Source: Streptomyces sp. NRRL B-3428 (GTDB taxonomy: Bacteria > Actinomycetota > Actinomycetes > Streptomycetales > Streptomycetaceae). From it: a stretch of DNA of 49,213 nucleotides. The translations under genes and the position numbers were made by a program. Positions 28,701 through 35,582 of the stretch are shown in pieces. The notes beneath the pieces are model-generated. The model was not told the DNA's origin. It was given only the letters and a program-made list of their open reading frames with translations, and did not search any database. How positions within the stretch are numbered: position 1 is the stretch's first letter; every line of letters begins with the position of its first letter. The stretch is taken from assembly GCA_000721375.1 (NCBI GenBank), contig JOGW01000031.1, forward strand, positions 1-49,213. The letters run 5' to 3'.

Positions 28701-29101
28701 GCCGTCTCGCTCGCAGGACCGGCCCCGGCGGTGAAGGCGAGCGCCGCCCCGTCCGGACTCCACACCGGCGCACCCGCACCGAGCGGCAGCTCGGTGACCG
28801 GCTCCGGCTCCCCGCCCTCGCCCGGCAGCAGCCAGAGCTGCGCGGGCCCGTCCCCACCACGCAGGAACGCCAGCCACCGCCCGTCCGGCGACCAGGCGGG
28901 CGCACTGTCCGCCGGCCCCCGGGTGAGCCGCCGCGCCGGACCGCCCGCCGTCGGGACGGTCCACAACTCCCGTTGATCCCGGTCGTGTTCACGGTCGGCG
29001 GTCCGCAGGACGTACACGACGCGTGTGCCGTCCGGGGACAGGGCGGGCTCCTCCGGCAGCGCGATGGCGTAGAGGTCGTCGATGCCCAGGCGTCGTGTCA
29101 C
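25763..29101 (-). CDS. Fusion of S9 prolyl-oligopeptidase-like peptidase and beta-lactamase/D-aminopeptidase-fold domain
   Basis: 1112 residues from GTG 29101 (GAGGAG 9 nt upstream), one uninterrupted frame. Residues 1-390 are a WD-like beta-propeller with repeated WSPDG(R/A)xLAF motifs (PAWSPDGRWLAFL, PVWSPDGAALAFT, PAWSPDSRSLAFT). Residues 400-635 are the S9 alpha/beta-hydrolase with triad Ser497 (GYSYGG), Asp578 (GAVDER) and His610 (GGSHLF). Residues 640-1000 form a PF00144 serine hydrolase with SLTK (Ser700, Lys703), YCN (Tyr792) and HDG (His941). The C-terminal 110 residues contain a beta domain and a DGDGDGDGGG tract. No signal peptide is seen, so it acts in the cytoplasm. A dual peptidase feeding a D/L amino acid pathway is the natural reading; D-specificity of the second domain is only a possibility. 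Confidence 0.88.
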   Translation of the reverse strand: MTRRLGIDDLYAIALPEEPALSPDGTRVVYVLRTADREHDRDQRELWTVPTAGGPARRLTRGPADSAPAWSPDGRWLAFLRGGDGPAQLWLLPGEGGEPEPVTELPLGAGAPVWSPDGAALAFTAGAGPASETAPVVTDRLGHKADGQGLFGAVRSQVHVLDLGTGTVRQVTYGDRHAGAPAWSPDSRSLAFTAALGEDADLTLCSAAYVLDATVPGAEPRRVGPDQGSAHTVTWTPDGSALLVVGRADVQAAPAGLLRVPLDGGPADDLTVALDRNLMPGGPGYPGAVPQLAGEDVLFCVRDRGCTHLYDLDVRGEARPLVADAGEVVSGLSVAGATAAIVLATPMSYGEIVAVDLASGRTRTLTSHGEPLDDVELFAPEEREFTVSDGTTVHGWLLRDPGRTGAGPLLLDIHGGPHNAWNGAADSVHLYHQELAARGWSVLLLNPRGSDGYGEEFFTAAVGAWGAADARDLLEPVDALVAENIADPRRLAVAGYSYGGYMTCYLTSRDDRFAAAVAGGVVSDLTSMCGTSDEARVLGIAELGGPPWQRRTQYAALSPYSRVEHVRTPTLVVHGAVDERCPVGQAEQWFTALREQGVPTRLVLYPGGSHLFLLDGPPSHRVDLGRRIVDWVERYAAGRRAPLDLGHWQRRLGELAERHRVPGAVLGIAQGAQLAFAAHGLLNKDTGVETTEDSLFQIGSLTKVWTATLVMQLVDEGLLDLDAALVDVLPELKLSDPQVAQKVTMRHLLTHTSGIDGDVFTDTGRGDDCLERYVDQLDEAAQNHPLGATFSYCNSGYVLAGRVVEKLTGMSWDQALRERLCAPLGLERTVTLPEEALRFRAAMGHDAGSADAAPRTVPAWGLPRSAGPAGLITATAADVLAFARMHLAGGMAPDGTRALSEASARAMTEQQVELPDAHTLGDSWGLGWIRFGWDGQRLIGHDGNTLGQSAFLRLLPEQDLAVTLLTNGGGAHDLYLDLYREIFAELAGVEMPRPLEPAPVPPEVDLARHTGTYERAGARIEILDGDGDGDGGGDWDGAEGGDEGPRLRMTVTGPLAALVPDPVEEFALVPLAQDLYLIRRPGSEAWTPVTFYSLPTGERYLHFGVRATPKVS

Positions 29102-29369
29102 GTTGTGCGTCTCCTCTTGTGCGTGGACCCTGCGTTCGTCCTGCTGAACCACGTACCCATGCGGATCCCACCTCCGAGGCTGCGAACCGTGCTGCCGGGA
29201 CGGTAGGTGAGAAGAAGAGGGCGCCACTTCGTCGTGCGCACCAAGGAGAGGGGTCGGCGTTCGTCGCCGCCCACGAACGAGCCCGTACGTCCTGCCGGGG
29301 CTTCAAGTCCGCTGTCCGCAGCGTGAGATGACGTTGCCGCGATCCGGGATACATGCCAGCATCCGCGCC
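29102..29369. other. Divergent promoter region between the peptidase operon and the ACT-gene leader
   Basis: 268 bp without a gene. A weak sigma-70-like pair, ATGACG (29328-29333) and TACATG (29350-29355) with 16 bp between, could start the leader transcript about 8-15 nt before its ATG. On the other strand GAGGAG belongs to the peptidase start. No clear operator repeats are visible. Confidence 0.35.
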
Positions 29370-29417
29370 ATGCCGCGTCAGCTCATTATCAGCTGCAGCG
29401 TGTCGGCACCGAGGTGA
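29370..29417 (+). CDS. Putative attenuator leader peptide, 15 aa
   Basis: ATG 29370 to TGA 29415-29417 encodes MPRQLIISCSVSAPR. It contains CTC ATT ATC (Leu-Ile-Ile) with ATT, a rare codon in Streptomyces, then Ser-Cys-Ser-Val. It ends 43 nt before a strong terminator stem and 107 nt before a small ACT-like gene. No good ribosome site is visible, and the short 5' leader may make it leaderless. The regulatory amino acid is uncertain: branched-chain residues fit the downstream gene, a single Cys is an alternative. Confidence 0.5.
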   Translation: MPRQLIISCSVSAPR

Positions 29418-29495
29418 TCCACCGGAGGCGAACCCTCCAGGACCCCGGCCGCCCACACGCAGACCTCTCGTATCCACGAGGGGTCTTTTTGTTTT
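29411..29495 (+). promoter_or_regulatory. Transcription attenuator with U-rich intrinsic terminator
   Basis: AGACCTCTCGT (29461-29471) pairs with ACGAGGGGTCT (29476-29486), 11 bp with one G-U, 4-nt loop, followed by TTTTGTTTT. A tail this rich in T is rare in Streptomyces. A GGAGG-CGAAC-CCTCC hairpin (29424-29438) precedes it, and GAGGT at the leader stop (29411-29415) can pair with ACCTC (29463-29467) of the terminator left arm as an antiterminator. Terminator, alternative pairing and leader peptide together indicate ribosome-mediated attenuation. Confidence 0.6.
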
Positions 29496-29524
29496 CATCC
29501 CGCTTTGACGAGGAAGCGCCCGCC

Positions 29525-29806
29525 ATGACTACGGACGAACTGCCGCACCCCCCGGCCGCCCGGCTCACCGTGACCCTCCGCGCCACCCGCGAAGGTCTCG
29601 GCCGGGTCGTCACCACCCTGCGCTCGGTACCGGTCAGCGAGCTGACCTACCGGGTGTCCACGGACACGGACACGGACACCGGCACGGACACCCGCGCCAC
29701 CGCCGAGATCGTGCTCGCCCGGGCGGATGCCCCACGGGCCCGCAACAGGCTGAACAGGATGGTGGACGTCCTGGCGGTCACGGAGTCGGCCGCACCGACC
29801 CCGTGA
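29525..29806 (+). CDS. Small ACT/IlvM-like domain protein
   Basis: 93 residues from ATG 29525 (GAGGAAG about 8 nt upstream). The pattern RLTVTLRATREGLGRVVTTLRSVPVSELTYRV, then a TDTDTDTGTDT linker, ATAEIVLARADAPRARNRLNRMVDVLAVTE follows the beta-alpha-beta-beta-alpha-beta order of ACT domains. The end LNRMVDVLAV resembles the LNKLVDVAHV end of E. coli IlvM, the small regulatory subunit of acetolactate synthase. I know of no experimental role for it; an amino acid-binding regulatory subunit is an inference. It is alone, controlled by its own attenuator, and converges on rlmB. Confidence 0.6.
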   Translation: MTTDELPHPPAARLTVTLRATREGLGRVVTTLRSVPVSELTYRVSTDTDTDTGTDTRATAEIVLARADAPRARNRLNRMVDVLAVTESAAPTP

Positions 29807-29819
29807 CCACCGGCAGAAC

Positions 29820-30770
29820 TCAGCCGCGGCGCCGAGCCGCCTCGTACAGCACGACTCCCGCCGCCACACCGGCGTTCAGCGACTCCGAGCCACCGGGCAT
29901 CGGGATACGGACGAGGTAGTCGCAGGTCTCGCCGACGAGCCGCGAGAGACCCTTGCCCTCGCTGCCGACCACGATCACGACCGGGCCTTCGAGCGCCTGC
30001 AGGTCACCGACCTTGTGCTCACCGTCGGCCGCGAGACCGACGATCGTGATGCCCGCCTTCTGGTACGCCTCAAGGGCGCGCGTCAGGTTCGTGGCGCGGG
30101 CGACGGGCGTACGGGCCGCGGCGCCCGCCGACGTCTTCCACGCACCGGCCGTCATACCGGCCGCACGGCGCTCGGGCACGACCACACCGTGACCGCCGAA
30201 GGCCGCCACGGAACGGACGACCGCACCGAGGTTGCGCGGGTCCGTGACCCCGTCGAGCGCGACGATCAGCGGGTCCTCGCCCACGTCGAAGGCGGCGGCG
30301 GCCAGGTCCTCGGGGTGCGCGTACTCGTACGCCGGAACCTGCAGGACCAGGCCCTGGTGGTTGAGCCCGTTGGTCATCCGGTCGAGCTCGGGGCGCGGCG
30401 CCTCCATGAGGTGGATGCCGCCGCGCTCCTGCGCGAGCTGCAGTGCGTCGCGCACCCGCTCGTCGTTGTCGATGAACTGCTGCACGTAGAGCATCGAAGC
30501 CGGTACGCCGTCGCGCAGCGCCTCGTACACCGAGTTGCGCCCCACGACCAGCTCGGACTGGCCCTTGCCGCCGCGCCGGGCGACGGGACGCCGGGCGGCC
30601 TGCTTGGCCTTGGCGTTCGCGATCCGGTTCTTCTTGTGCTTCTTGCGGTCCTCGGCAGGCGGCGTCGGGCCCTTGCCCGCAAGGGCGCGGCGCCCCTTGC
30701 CACCGCTGCCGACCGTCGCACCCTTCTTGTTGCTGGTGCGGCGGTTCCTGCGCTGGCTGTTCCCGGCCAT
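29820..30770 (-). CDS. rlmB: 23S rRNA (guanosine-2'-O-)-methyltransferase RlmB (SpoU/TrmH family)
   Basis: 316 residues. A basic N-terminal extension (residues 1-68, rich in Arg/Lys/Gly) precedes a substrate-binding domain ([24 protein letters not shown]) and the trefoil-knot SPOUT domain with motif 1 [21 protein letters not shown], motif 2 [16 protein letters not shown] and motif 3 [23 protein letters not shown]. It methylates the 2'-OH of the conserved G2251-type guanosine in the 23S rRNA peptidyl-transferase loop. It follows cysS on the same strand; a terminator lies between them. The basic tail is longer than in E. coli RlmB, as is usual in actinobacteria. Confidence 0.92.
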   Translation of the reverse strand: MAGNSQRRNRRTSNKKGATVGSGGKGRRALAGKGPTPPAEDRKKHKKNRIANAKAKQAARRPVARRGGKGQSELVVGRNSVYEALRDGVPASMLYVQQFIDNDERVRDALQLAQERGGIHLMEAPRPELDRMTNGLNHQGLVLQVPAYEYAHPEDLAAAAFDVGEDPLIVALDGVTDPRNLGAVVRSVAAFGGHGVVVPERRAAGMTAGAWKTSAGAAARTPVARATNLTRALEAYQKAGITIVGLAADGEHKVGDLQALEGPVVIVVGSEGKGLSRLVGETCDYLVRIPMPGGSESLNAGVAAGVVLYEAARRRG

Positions 30771-30817
30771 GACCTACCTGTTTCTGCGTCTGTCGTGCAT
30801 GCGTACGTACATATGAA

Positions 30818-30847
30818 GTGTGCCGCCCGGCGGACCGGGCGGCACAT
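30818..30847 (-). terminator. Terminator between cysS and rlmB
   Basis: GTGCCGCCCGG (30820-30830) pairs with CCGGGCGGCAC (30835-30845), 11 bp, CGGA loop, extended by T-A and G-U. It lies 22 nt after the cysS stop. Confidence 0.75.
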
Positions 30848-30868
30848 CTAGCGACTGCCGATTGCTGC

Positions 30869-32269
30869 TCAGCGGGGGCCGAGCGTCCAGCGCGGCCCGT
30901 CCGGACCGTCCTCGATCACCAGCCCCGACTGGTTGAGCTGGTCGCGGATGGCGTCCGCCGCGGCCCAGTCCTTACGGGCCCTGGCCGACTCCCGCTGCTG
31001 CAGCACAAGCCGCACGAGGGTGTCGACGACGCCGTGCAGATCCTCGCCGCGGTCGCTCTCCCCGGCCCAGTGCGGGTCGAGGGGATCGAGGCCGAGCACA
31101 CCGAGCATGGCGCGCACCTCGGCGAGCCGGGCGACGGCGGCTTCCTTGTCGTCCGCGGCAAGGGCGCTGTTGCCCTGGCGGACCGTGGTGTGCACGATCG
31201 CGAGCGCCTGCGGCACCCCGAGGTCGTCGTCCATGGCCTCGGCGAACGCCAGCGGCACCTCGGACGCCGGCTCGACCGGCCCCCCGGCCTTCTCGACGAC
31301 GCGCTGCACGAACCCCTCGATCCGCGCGAACGCGGACTCGGCCTCGCGCAGAGCCTCCTCGCTGTACTCGATCATCGAGCGGTAGTGCGGGGTGCCGAGG
31401 TAGTAGCGCAGGACGATGGGCCGCCAGGCCTTGACCATCTCGCTCACGAGCACCGAGTTGCCCAGCGACTTGGACATCTTGTCGCCGGCCATGGTCACCC
31501 AGGCGTTGTGCAGCCAGAAGTTCGCGAACTCGTCACCGAAGGCCTTGGCCTGGGCGATCTCGTTCTCGTGGTGCGGGAAGATCAGATCGAGCCCGCCGCC
31601 GTGGATGTCGAAGGCGCTGCCCAGGTACTTGTGGGCCATCGCCGAGCACTCCAGGTGCCAGCCCGGACGGCCGCGGCCCCACGGGGACTCCCAGTCGGGC
31701 TCGCCCGGCTTGGTCGCCTTCCACATGGCGAAGTCACGCGGGTCGCGCTTGCCGGTGATGCCTTCCTCGGTCGGCTGCAGCAGATTGTCCAGCTCCTGGT
31801 TGGACAGCTCCAGATATCCGGGGAAGGACCGCACGTCGAAGTAGACGCTGCCGTCCGCCTCGTACGCGTGCCCGCGCTCGATGAGCCCGCGCATCATCTC
31901 GACCATCTCGGTGATGTGGCCGGTCGCGCGCGGTTCGTAGGTGGGCGGGAGGCAACCGAGCGCGTGGTAGCCGTCATTGAACGCGCGCTCGTTCTCGTAC
32001 CCGATCGACCACCACGGCCGGCCCTGTTCGGCGGCCTTGTTGATGATCTTGTCGTCGATGTCCGTCACATTCCGTACGAACGTGACGTCATAGCCGCGGT
32101 AGTCGAACCAGCGGCGCAGGATGTCGAAATTCAGACCCGACCTGATGTGCCCGATGTGCGGGGCGGCCTGCACGGTCGCGCCACAGAGGTAGATCGAGAC
32201 GCAGCCCGGCGTGAGCGGGGTGAAGTCACGGATCTGCCGGGCGCTGGTGTCGTACAGGCGAATAGTCAC
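30869..32269 (-). CDS. cysS: Cysteinyl-tRNA synthetase
   Basis: 466 residues from GTG 32269 (MTIRLYDTSARQIRDFTP). Class I signature HIGH is PHIGHIRSG at residues 38-41; Cys29 (YLCG) is the first zinc ligand, ECSAMAHKYLG and HHENEIAQAKA carry the others, and the KMSKS loop is GDKMSKSLGN. Length and order fit full-length CysRS, not the shorter MshC ligase of mycothiol synthesis, which it resembles. It charges tRNA-Cys in the cytoplasm. The ribosome site is weak. Adjacent housekeeping genes are ispF/ispD upstream and rlmB downstream. Confidence 0.94.
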   Translation of the reverse strand: MTIRLYDTSARQIRDFTPLTPGCVSIYLCGATVQAAPHIGHIRSGLNFDILRRWFDYRGYDVTFVRNVTDIDDKIINKAAEQGRPWWSIGYENERAFNDGYHALGCLPPTYEPRATGHITEMVEMMRGLIERGHAYEADGSVYFDVRSFPGYLELSNQELDNLLQPTEEGITGKRDPRDFAMWKATKPGEPDWESPWGRGRPGWHLECSAMAHKYLGSAFDIHGGGLDLIFPHHENEIAQAKAFGDEFANFWLHNAWVTMAGDKMSKSLGNSVLVSEMVKAWRPIVLRYYLGTPHYRSMIEYSEEALREAESAFARIEGFVQRVVEKAGGPVEPASEVPLAFAEAMDDDLGVPQALAIVHTTVRQGNSALAADDKEAAVARLAEVRAMLGVLGLDPLDPHWAGESDRGEDLHGVVDTLVRLVLQQRESARARKDWAAADAIRDQLNQSGLVIEDGPDGPRWTLGPR

Positions 32270-32327
32270 GACATCAAGGGTAGTGGGCGCAGGGCAGTGC
32301 CCAGCGCCCGTTCCCGTCACACAGGGC

Positions 32328-32732
32328 TCAGATACGCCCGACGACCTTGCGCGGGGTGACACGGACGACCACGCGGGGGGCGTCCTGGGCCGAGTTCGGG
32401 TTGAAATCGGCGTACTTCTTGCCGACGTACTTCACCGACAGCTCGTCGATGAGCTCCTGACCGCCCGCTTCCGTCATCTCGGCGGTACCGCGGATCTCGG
32501 CGTAGCTGTACGGGGCGTCGGCGGGCTGCACCACGATGCTGAGCCGGTTGTCACGGCTCAGGTTCTTCTCCTTCTGCCGCCCGAGCGTCGTAGAGAAGAG
32601 GACGTCGTCCCCGTCCCGCTTCACCCACACCGGCGACACCTGGGGGCTGCCGTCGGGCTGGATGGTGGCGACGGTGATGAAGACGGGGGTGTCGAGCAGG
32701 GCTTTGAGCTCGGCGGAGAGTTCGGCGGACAT
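32328..32732 (-). CDS. PPOX-class F420-dependent flavin/deazaflavin oxidoreductase-like protein
   Basis: 134 residues from ATG 32732, GGAGG 5 nt upstream. The split beta-barrel starts with LKALLDTPVFITVATIQPDGSPQVSPVWVKRDGDDVLFSTTLGRQKEKNLSRDNRLSIVV, the usual FDOR-B opening, and ends in YVGKKYADFNPNSAQDAPRVVVRVTPRKVVGR. Such proteins bind F420 or FMN and reduce small molecules such as biliverdin, or act on unknown substrates. Streptomyces makes F420. Function here is unassigned beyond family. Confidence 0.85.
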   Translation of the reverse strand: MSAELSAELKALLDTPVFITVATIQPDGSPQVSPVWVKRDGDDVLFSTTLGRQKEKNLSRDNRLSIVVQPADAPYSYAEIRGTAEMTEAGGQELIDELSVKYVGKKYADFNPNSAQDAPRVVVRVTPRKVVGRI

Positions 32733-32823
32733 GAGGGCCTCCGGAGTCCTGGGTTCGGGTGGTCGTTGACCCTGCAACGACTACCCGAACCGGGCGGCTG
32801 CATCCAGGACCCGCGCCGTGCGC

Positions 32824-33330
32824 TCAGACCCGTACGACCAACGCCGTCGCGATCGCCGCCAAGCCCTCACCGCGCCCCGTGAACCCCAGCCCGTCCGAAG
32901 TGGCCGCGGACAGGGAGACCGGCGCACCCACCGCCCCCGACAGCACCTTCTGCGACTCCTCCCGGCGCTTGCCGATCTTGGGGCGCAGACCGACGACCTG
33001 AACGGCGACGTTCCCGATCTCGTAGCCCGCCGCGCGCACGATGCGCGCGGCCTCCGTCAGGAGGGTGACCCCGGACGCACCCGCCCACTCAGGACGCCCC
33101 GTACCGAAGTGCTGCCCCAGATCCCCGAGGCCCGCCGCCGAGAACAGCGCATTGCACGCCGCGTGCGCCACGACATCGGCGTCACTGTGGCCCTCGAGCC
33201 CCGGACCGGAGTCCTCCCACAGCAGCCCGCCGACCCACAGCTCACGGCCCCCGTCGGCCGAGAACGCGTGGATGTCCGTGCCGATCCCGACCAGCGGCAG
33301 CCTCGGCACACCGGAGATCTCAGAAGCCAT
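32824..33330 (-). CDS. ispF: 2-C-methyl-D-erythritol 2,4-cyclodiphosphate synthase
   Basis: 168 residues. Metal-binding residues are Asp19 and His21 (GIGTDIHAF) and His56 (VVAHA); [28 protein letters not shown] and [13 protein letters not shown] are the family blocks. It closes CDP-methylerythritol 2-phosphate to the cyclodiphosphate in the MEP isoprenoid pathway. Its ATG lies 11 nt inside the end of ispD, so translation is coupled. Confidence 0.94.
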   Translation of the reverse strand: MASEISGVPRLPLVGIGTDIHAFSADGGRELWVGGLLWEDSGPGLEGHSDADVVAHAACNALFSAAGLGDLGQHFGTGRPEWAGASGVTLLTEAARIVRAAGYEIGNVAVQVVGLRPKIGKRREESQKVLSGAVGAPVSLSAATSDGLGFTGRGEGLAAIATALVVRV

Positions 33331-34081
33331 CGTTCTTCCTCCTGCGCGCGAGCACCGCTTCCGCGAGCACCAGATCCAACGGACGCGTCACCTTGAACGC
33401 CTCCTCGTGCCCGGGCACCACCACGACCGGGAGCCCGAGCTGCTCGACCATGCTCGCGTCGTCCGTGACGTTCTCCGTCACCGTCGCGTGCGCCCGTACG
33501 AGCGTGGCCCGCTCGAAACCCTGCGGGGTCTGGACCGCGCGCAGCCGCGCACGGGCGGGCGTGGCCACCACCGGCTCGGGCCCGCCGTCCGTACGCGGCT
33601 CGACCTCCTTGACCGTGTCGGCGAGCGGCAGCGCCGGCACGACCGCCACCGCCCCGTCCCGTACCGCCTCGATCACCGCGTCGACCGTGTCGACCGGCAC
33701 CAGCGGACGGGCGGCGTCGTGCACGAGGACCGTGCCGTAGCCGGACGGCAGCGCGTCGACCCCGGCCTTCACGGAGTCCTGGCGGTTCTCGCCACCGGGC
33801 ACGACCAGGAAGTCCGTGCGCTCGGGCAGCGTGTGCGCGTCGAGCATCGTCCTGACCTCTGCGGCGCCGTCCGGTGGCGCCACGACGACGACCAGGGAGA
33901 CGGCCCGCGAGGCGGCCATGGCGCGTACGGCATGGATGAGCATCGGCGTACCGCCGAGCGTGCGCAGCGCCTTCGGCGTACCGGGACCGAGGCGCACCCC
34001 TCGGCCGGCCGCGGGGATGACCACGGCGGTACGGGCGGCGCCCGGCGCACTGTGGGGGGCTTGAGTCGTTTCGTCTGACAT
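33320..34081 (-). CDS. ispD: 2-C-methyl-D-erythritol 4-phosphate cytidylyltransferase
   Basis: 253 residues from ATG 34081 (MSDETTQ); an in-frame ATG at 34117 would add 12 residues, and neither has a strong ribosome site. The nucleotide loop [23 protein letters not shown], the GGENRQDSV block, [20 protein letters not shown] and [15 protein letters not shown] are those of IspD. It couples CTP to MEP, the step two before IspF. It overlaps ispF and lies downstream of carD, an arrangement common in actinobacteria. Confidence 0.92.
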   Translation of the reverse strand: MSDETTQAPHSAPGAARTAVVIPAAGRGVRLGPGTPKALRTLGGTPMLIHAVRAMAASRAVSLVVVVAPPDGAAEVRTMLDAHTLPERTDFLVVPGGENRQDSVKAGVDALPSGYGTVLVHDAARPLVPVDTVDAVIEAVRDGAVAVVPALPLADTVKEVEPRTDGGPEPVVATPARARLRAVQTPQGFERATLVRAHATVTENVTDDASMVEQLGLPVVVVPGHEEAFKVTRPLDLVLAEAVLARRRKNDGF

Positions 34082-34380
34082 CAGGTCCGCGTTCAGGTTT
34101 GTGTCCTCGGGGGACATGGGTATGGCCACACCGTGCCGGGCGCGACGCCTTGACCGCGACCCCTTCCGTGACACGCGGTCGAGCAACCTGGGCGCCAGTG
34201 CCCGGGCCCGGCACACATCAACAGCGGGGATCTTTCGGCGTACGTACGGACCGTATGCAGGGAACCGTAAACGCCGACAAGCATGCCGCAGTGCCCGGCA
34301 GCTCGGTCTGGGACCGGCCATCGGGCACCGCGGCATCATTGTGCAGGCCGTAGCGCGTAGTACGTACGCCTACGACCTGT
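34082..34380. other. Gap between carD and ispD
   Basis: About 300 bp. Two in-frame upstream ATG/GTG codons for ispD are possible within the first 40 bp. It contains several GTACGTACG-rich stretches (34233-34242, 34363-34371) but no clear promoter or ORF. ispD probably has its own promoter here because a terminator follows carD. Confidence 0.4.
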
Positions 34381-34402
34381 GGGGGCGATCAGTGATCCCC
34401 CC
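34381..34402 (-). terminator. Terminator of carD
   Basis: GGGGG-C-GATCA-G-TGATC-CCCCC is an almost perfect hairpin 12 nt beyond the carD stop, without a U-tract. Confidence 0.6.
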
Positions 34403-34413
34403 GACTTCTTGCG

Positions 34414-34896
34414 TCAGGACGCGAGGACCTCGTCGAGCAGGGCCTCGGCCTTGTCCTCATTGGTGTTCTCCGCGAGCGCCAGCTCGCTCACCAGGATCTG
34501 GCGCGCCTTGGCGAGCATGCGCTTCTCTCCGGCCGAAAGACCGCGCTCGCGCTCACGACGCCACAGGTCACGCACTACTTCGGCAACCTTGATGACATCG
34601 CCCGAGGCGAGCTTCTCAAGATTCGCCTTGTAGCGACGGGACCAGTTGGTGGGCTCTTCGGCATACGGTGCGCGCAGCACCTCGAAGACCCGGTCGAGTC
34701 CGTCCTGACCGACAACGTCGCGCACGCCGACGAACTCCGCATTGTCCGCTGGCACACGAACAGTCAAGTCGCCCTGGGCGACCTTCAGCACCAAGTAGGT
34801 CTTGTCCACGCCTTTGATCTGGCGAGTTTCGATGGCCTCGATCAGCGCGGCCCCGTGATGGGGATAGACCACGGTGTCGCCAACCTTGAACGTCAT
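34414..34896 (-). CDS. carD: CarD-family RNA polymerase-binding transcription regulator
   Basis: 160 residues. The N-terminal Tudor-like RNA polymerase interaction domain ([38 protein letters not shown]) is followed by the helical DNA-binding part ([60 protein letters not shown]) with the conserved Trp that wedges into the -10 upstream edge. Actinobacterial CarD stabilises open complexes at rRNA and many other promoters and is essential in mycobacteria. It is followed by ispD-ispF. A candidate promoter lies 29-57 bp upstream. Confidence 0.94.
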   Translation of the reverse strand: MTFKVGDTVVYPHHGAALIEAIETRQIKGVDKTYLVLKVAQGDLTVRVPADNAEFVGVRDVVGQDGLDRVFEVLRAPYAEEPTNWSRRYKANLEKLASGDVIKVAEVVRDLWRRERERGLSAGEKRMLAKARQILVSELALAENTNEDKAEALLDEVLAS

Positions 34897-34924
34897 GTGA
34901 CAGGTACCCCTTCCGTGGCTATCC

Positions 34925-34953
34925 AGGGTAACACGAGAACGGCGTGTTCTGAA
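34925..34953 (-). promoter_or_regulatory. Candidate carD promoter with internal inverted repeat
   Basis: On the minus strand TTCAGA (34953-34948), 17 bp, TACCCT (34930-34925) form a sigma-70-like pair. An inverted repeat AACACG-n7-CGTGTT (34930-34948) fills the spacer and could be an operator. Confidence 0.4.
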
Positions 34954-35582
34954 TGGCGTTTTCGCAGGTCAGGGCATATCTCGGGGCTTGACAACAGCAA
35001 CACGAACGTGCTGCGGAGCCTTTGTGGAGGCGGGTATTCGCAGGTCGGAGCGGCTGTTCAGGGAAGGCGAAACGCGTACGTTACCGAGCCCGGACACCCC
35101 ACCCAAGAGGTCGAACGTCCCGGTTTGGGCACGTCCGGACAGCCGCGTTCCGCTACTCCGTTCGGTGAGTCGAGAGACGTGCGAGACATCTGTGACGCGT
35201 TGTGCGAGGCGACGGATCGGATTGCGGACGACATGTGCGCGAGCAATCCGGAATTGATCACTACCGGGTTACCGGCGCGTACTCGTGATCAATTCCGGTG
35301 GACTCTTCCGCACCTCTCCCGAAGGCTTCTATTCGTTACCCGAGAATTCGCTTCGCCGCACGTGTGGCGAATATGTGAAAGCCGGACCGAAGGCCGATGG
35401 TGAAGTCCCCTGCACAGAGCGCCCGGTGGGCCGCGCGAGGGCCGTGTGACCCAGGGGGCGGGTCGGGTGCGGCGGGCCGACGGGCGGTCGGTAACCTAAG
35501 CCCGCCGACAGACTTTTAGGACGGCTTTACAGCCGTTCGAACCGCCCGTGTCCGCCCCATGCTTCTAGGAGTTGCGCCCGCC
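34954..35582. other. Long intergenic region between carD and the lipoprotein gene
   Basis: About 630 bp without a convincing gene. The one long open frame (34855-35403) runs antisense through the carD start and lacks Streptomyces third-position GC bias and a ribosome site. Visible signals are the 14-bp inverted repeat at 35248-35298, TTGACA at 34988-34993, TAACCT at 35492-35497 (possible -10 of the lipoprotein gene) and a short ACGGCT-ttac-AGCCGT hairpin at 35522-35537. GC falls visibly in 35220-35360. A small RNA could be hidden here. Confidence 0.5.
35248..35298. ncRNA. Candidate structured RNA element: 14-bp perfect inverted repeat
   Basis: CCGGAATTGATCAC (35248-35261) and GTGATCAATTCCGG (35285-35298) are perfect reverse complements with a 23-nt loop. 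AT-rich arms are unusual for this genome and the surroundings carry no gene. It may be a terminator of a small RNA, a processing site or a protein-binding palindrome. Assignment as RNA is tentative. Confidence 0.3.

Noticed and set aside
29414..29524. Upstream extension of the ACT-like gene from GTG 29414
   Set aside because: Would translate through the terminator hairpin and U-tract; ATG 29525 has a proper ribosome site.
30869..32269. MshC (mycothiol cysteine ligase) instead of cysS
   Set aside because: Full CysRS length with C-terminal extension, canonical HIGH and KMSKS, and the usual neighbours of cysS.
34855..35403. 182-codon plus-strand frame between carD and the lipoprotein gene
   Set aside because: Begins inside carD antisense, lacks third-position GC bias and a ribosome site.
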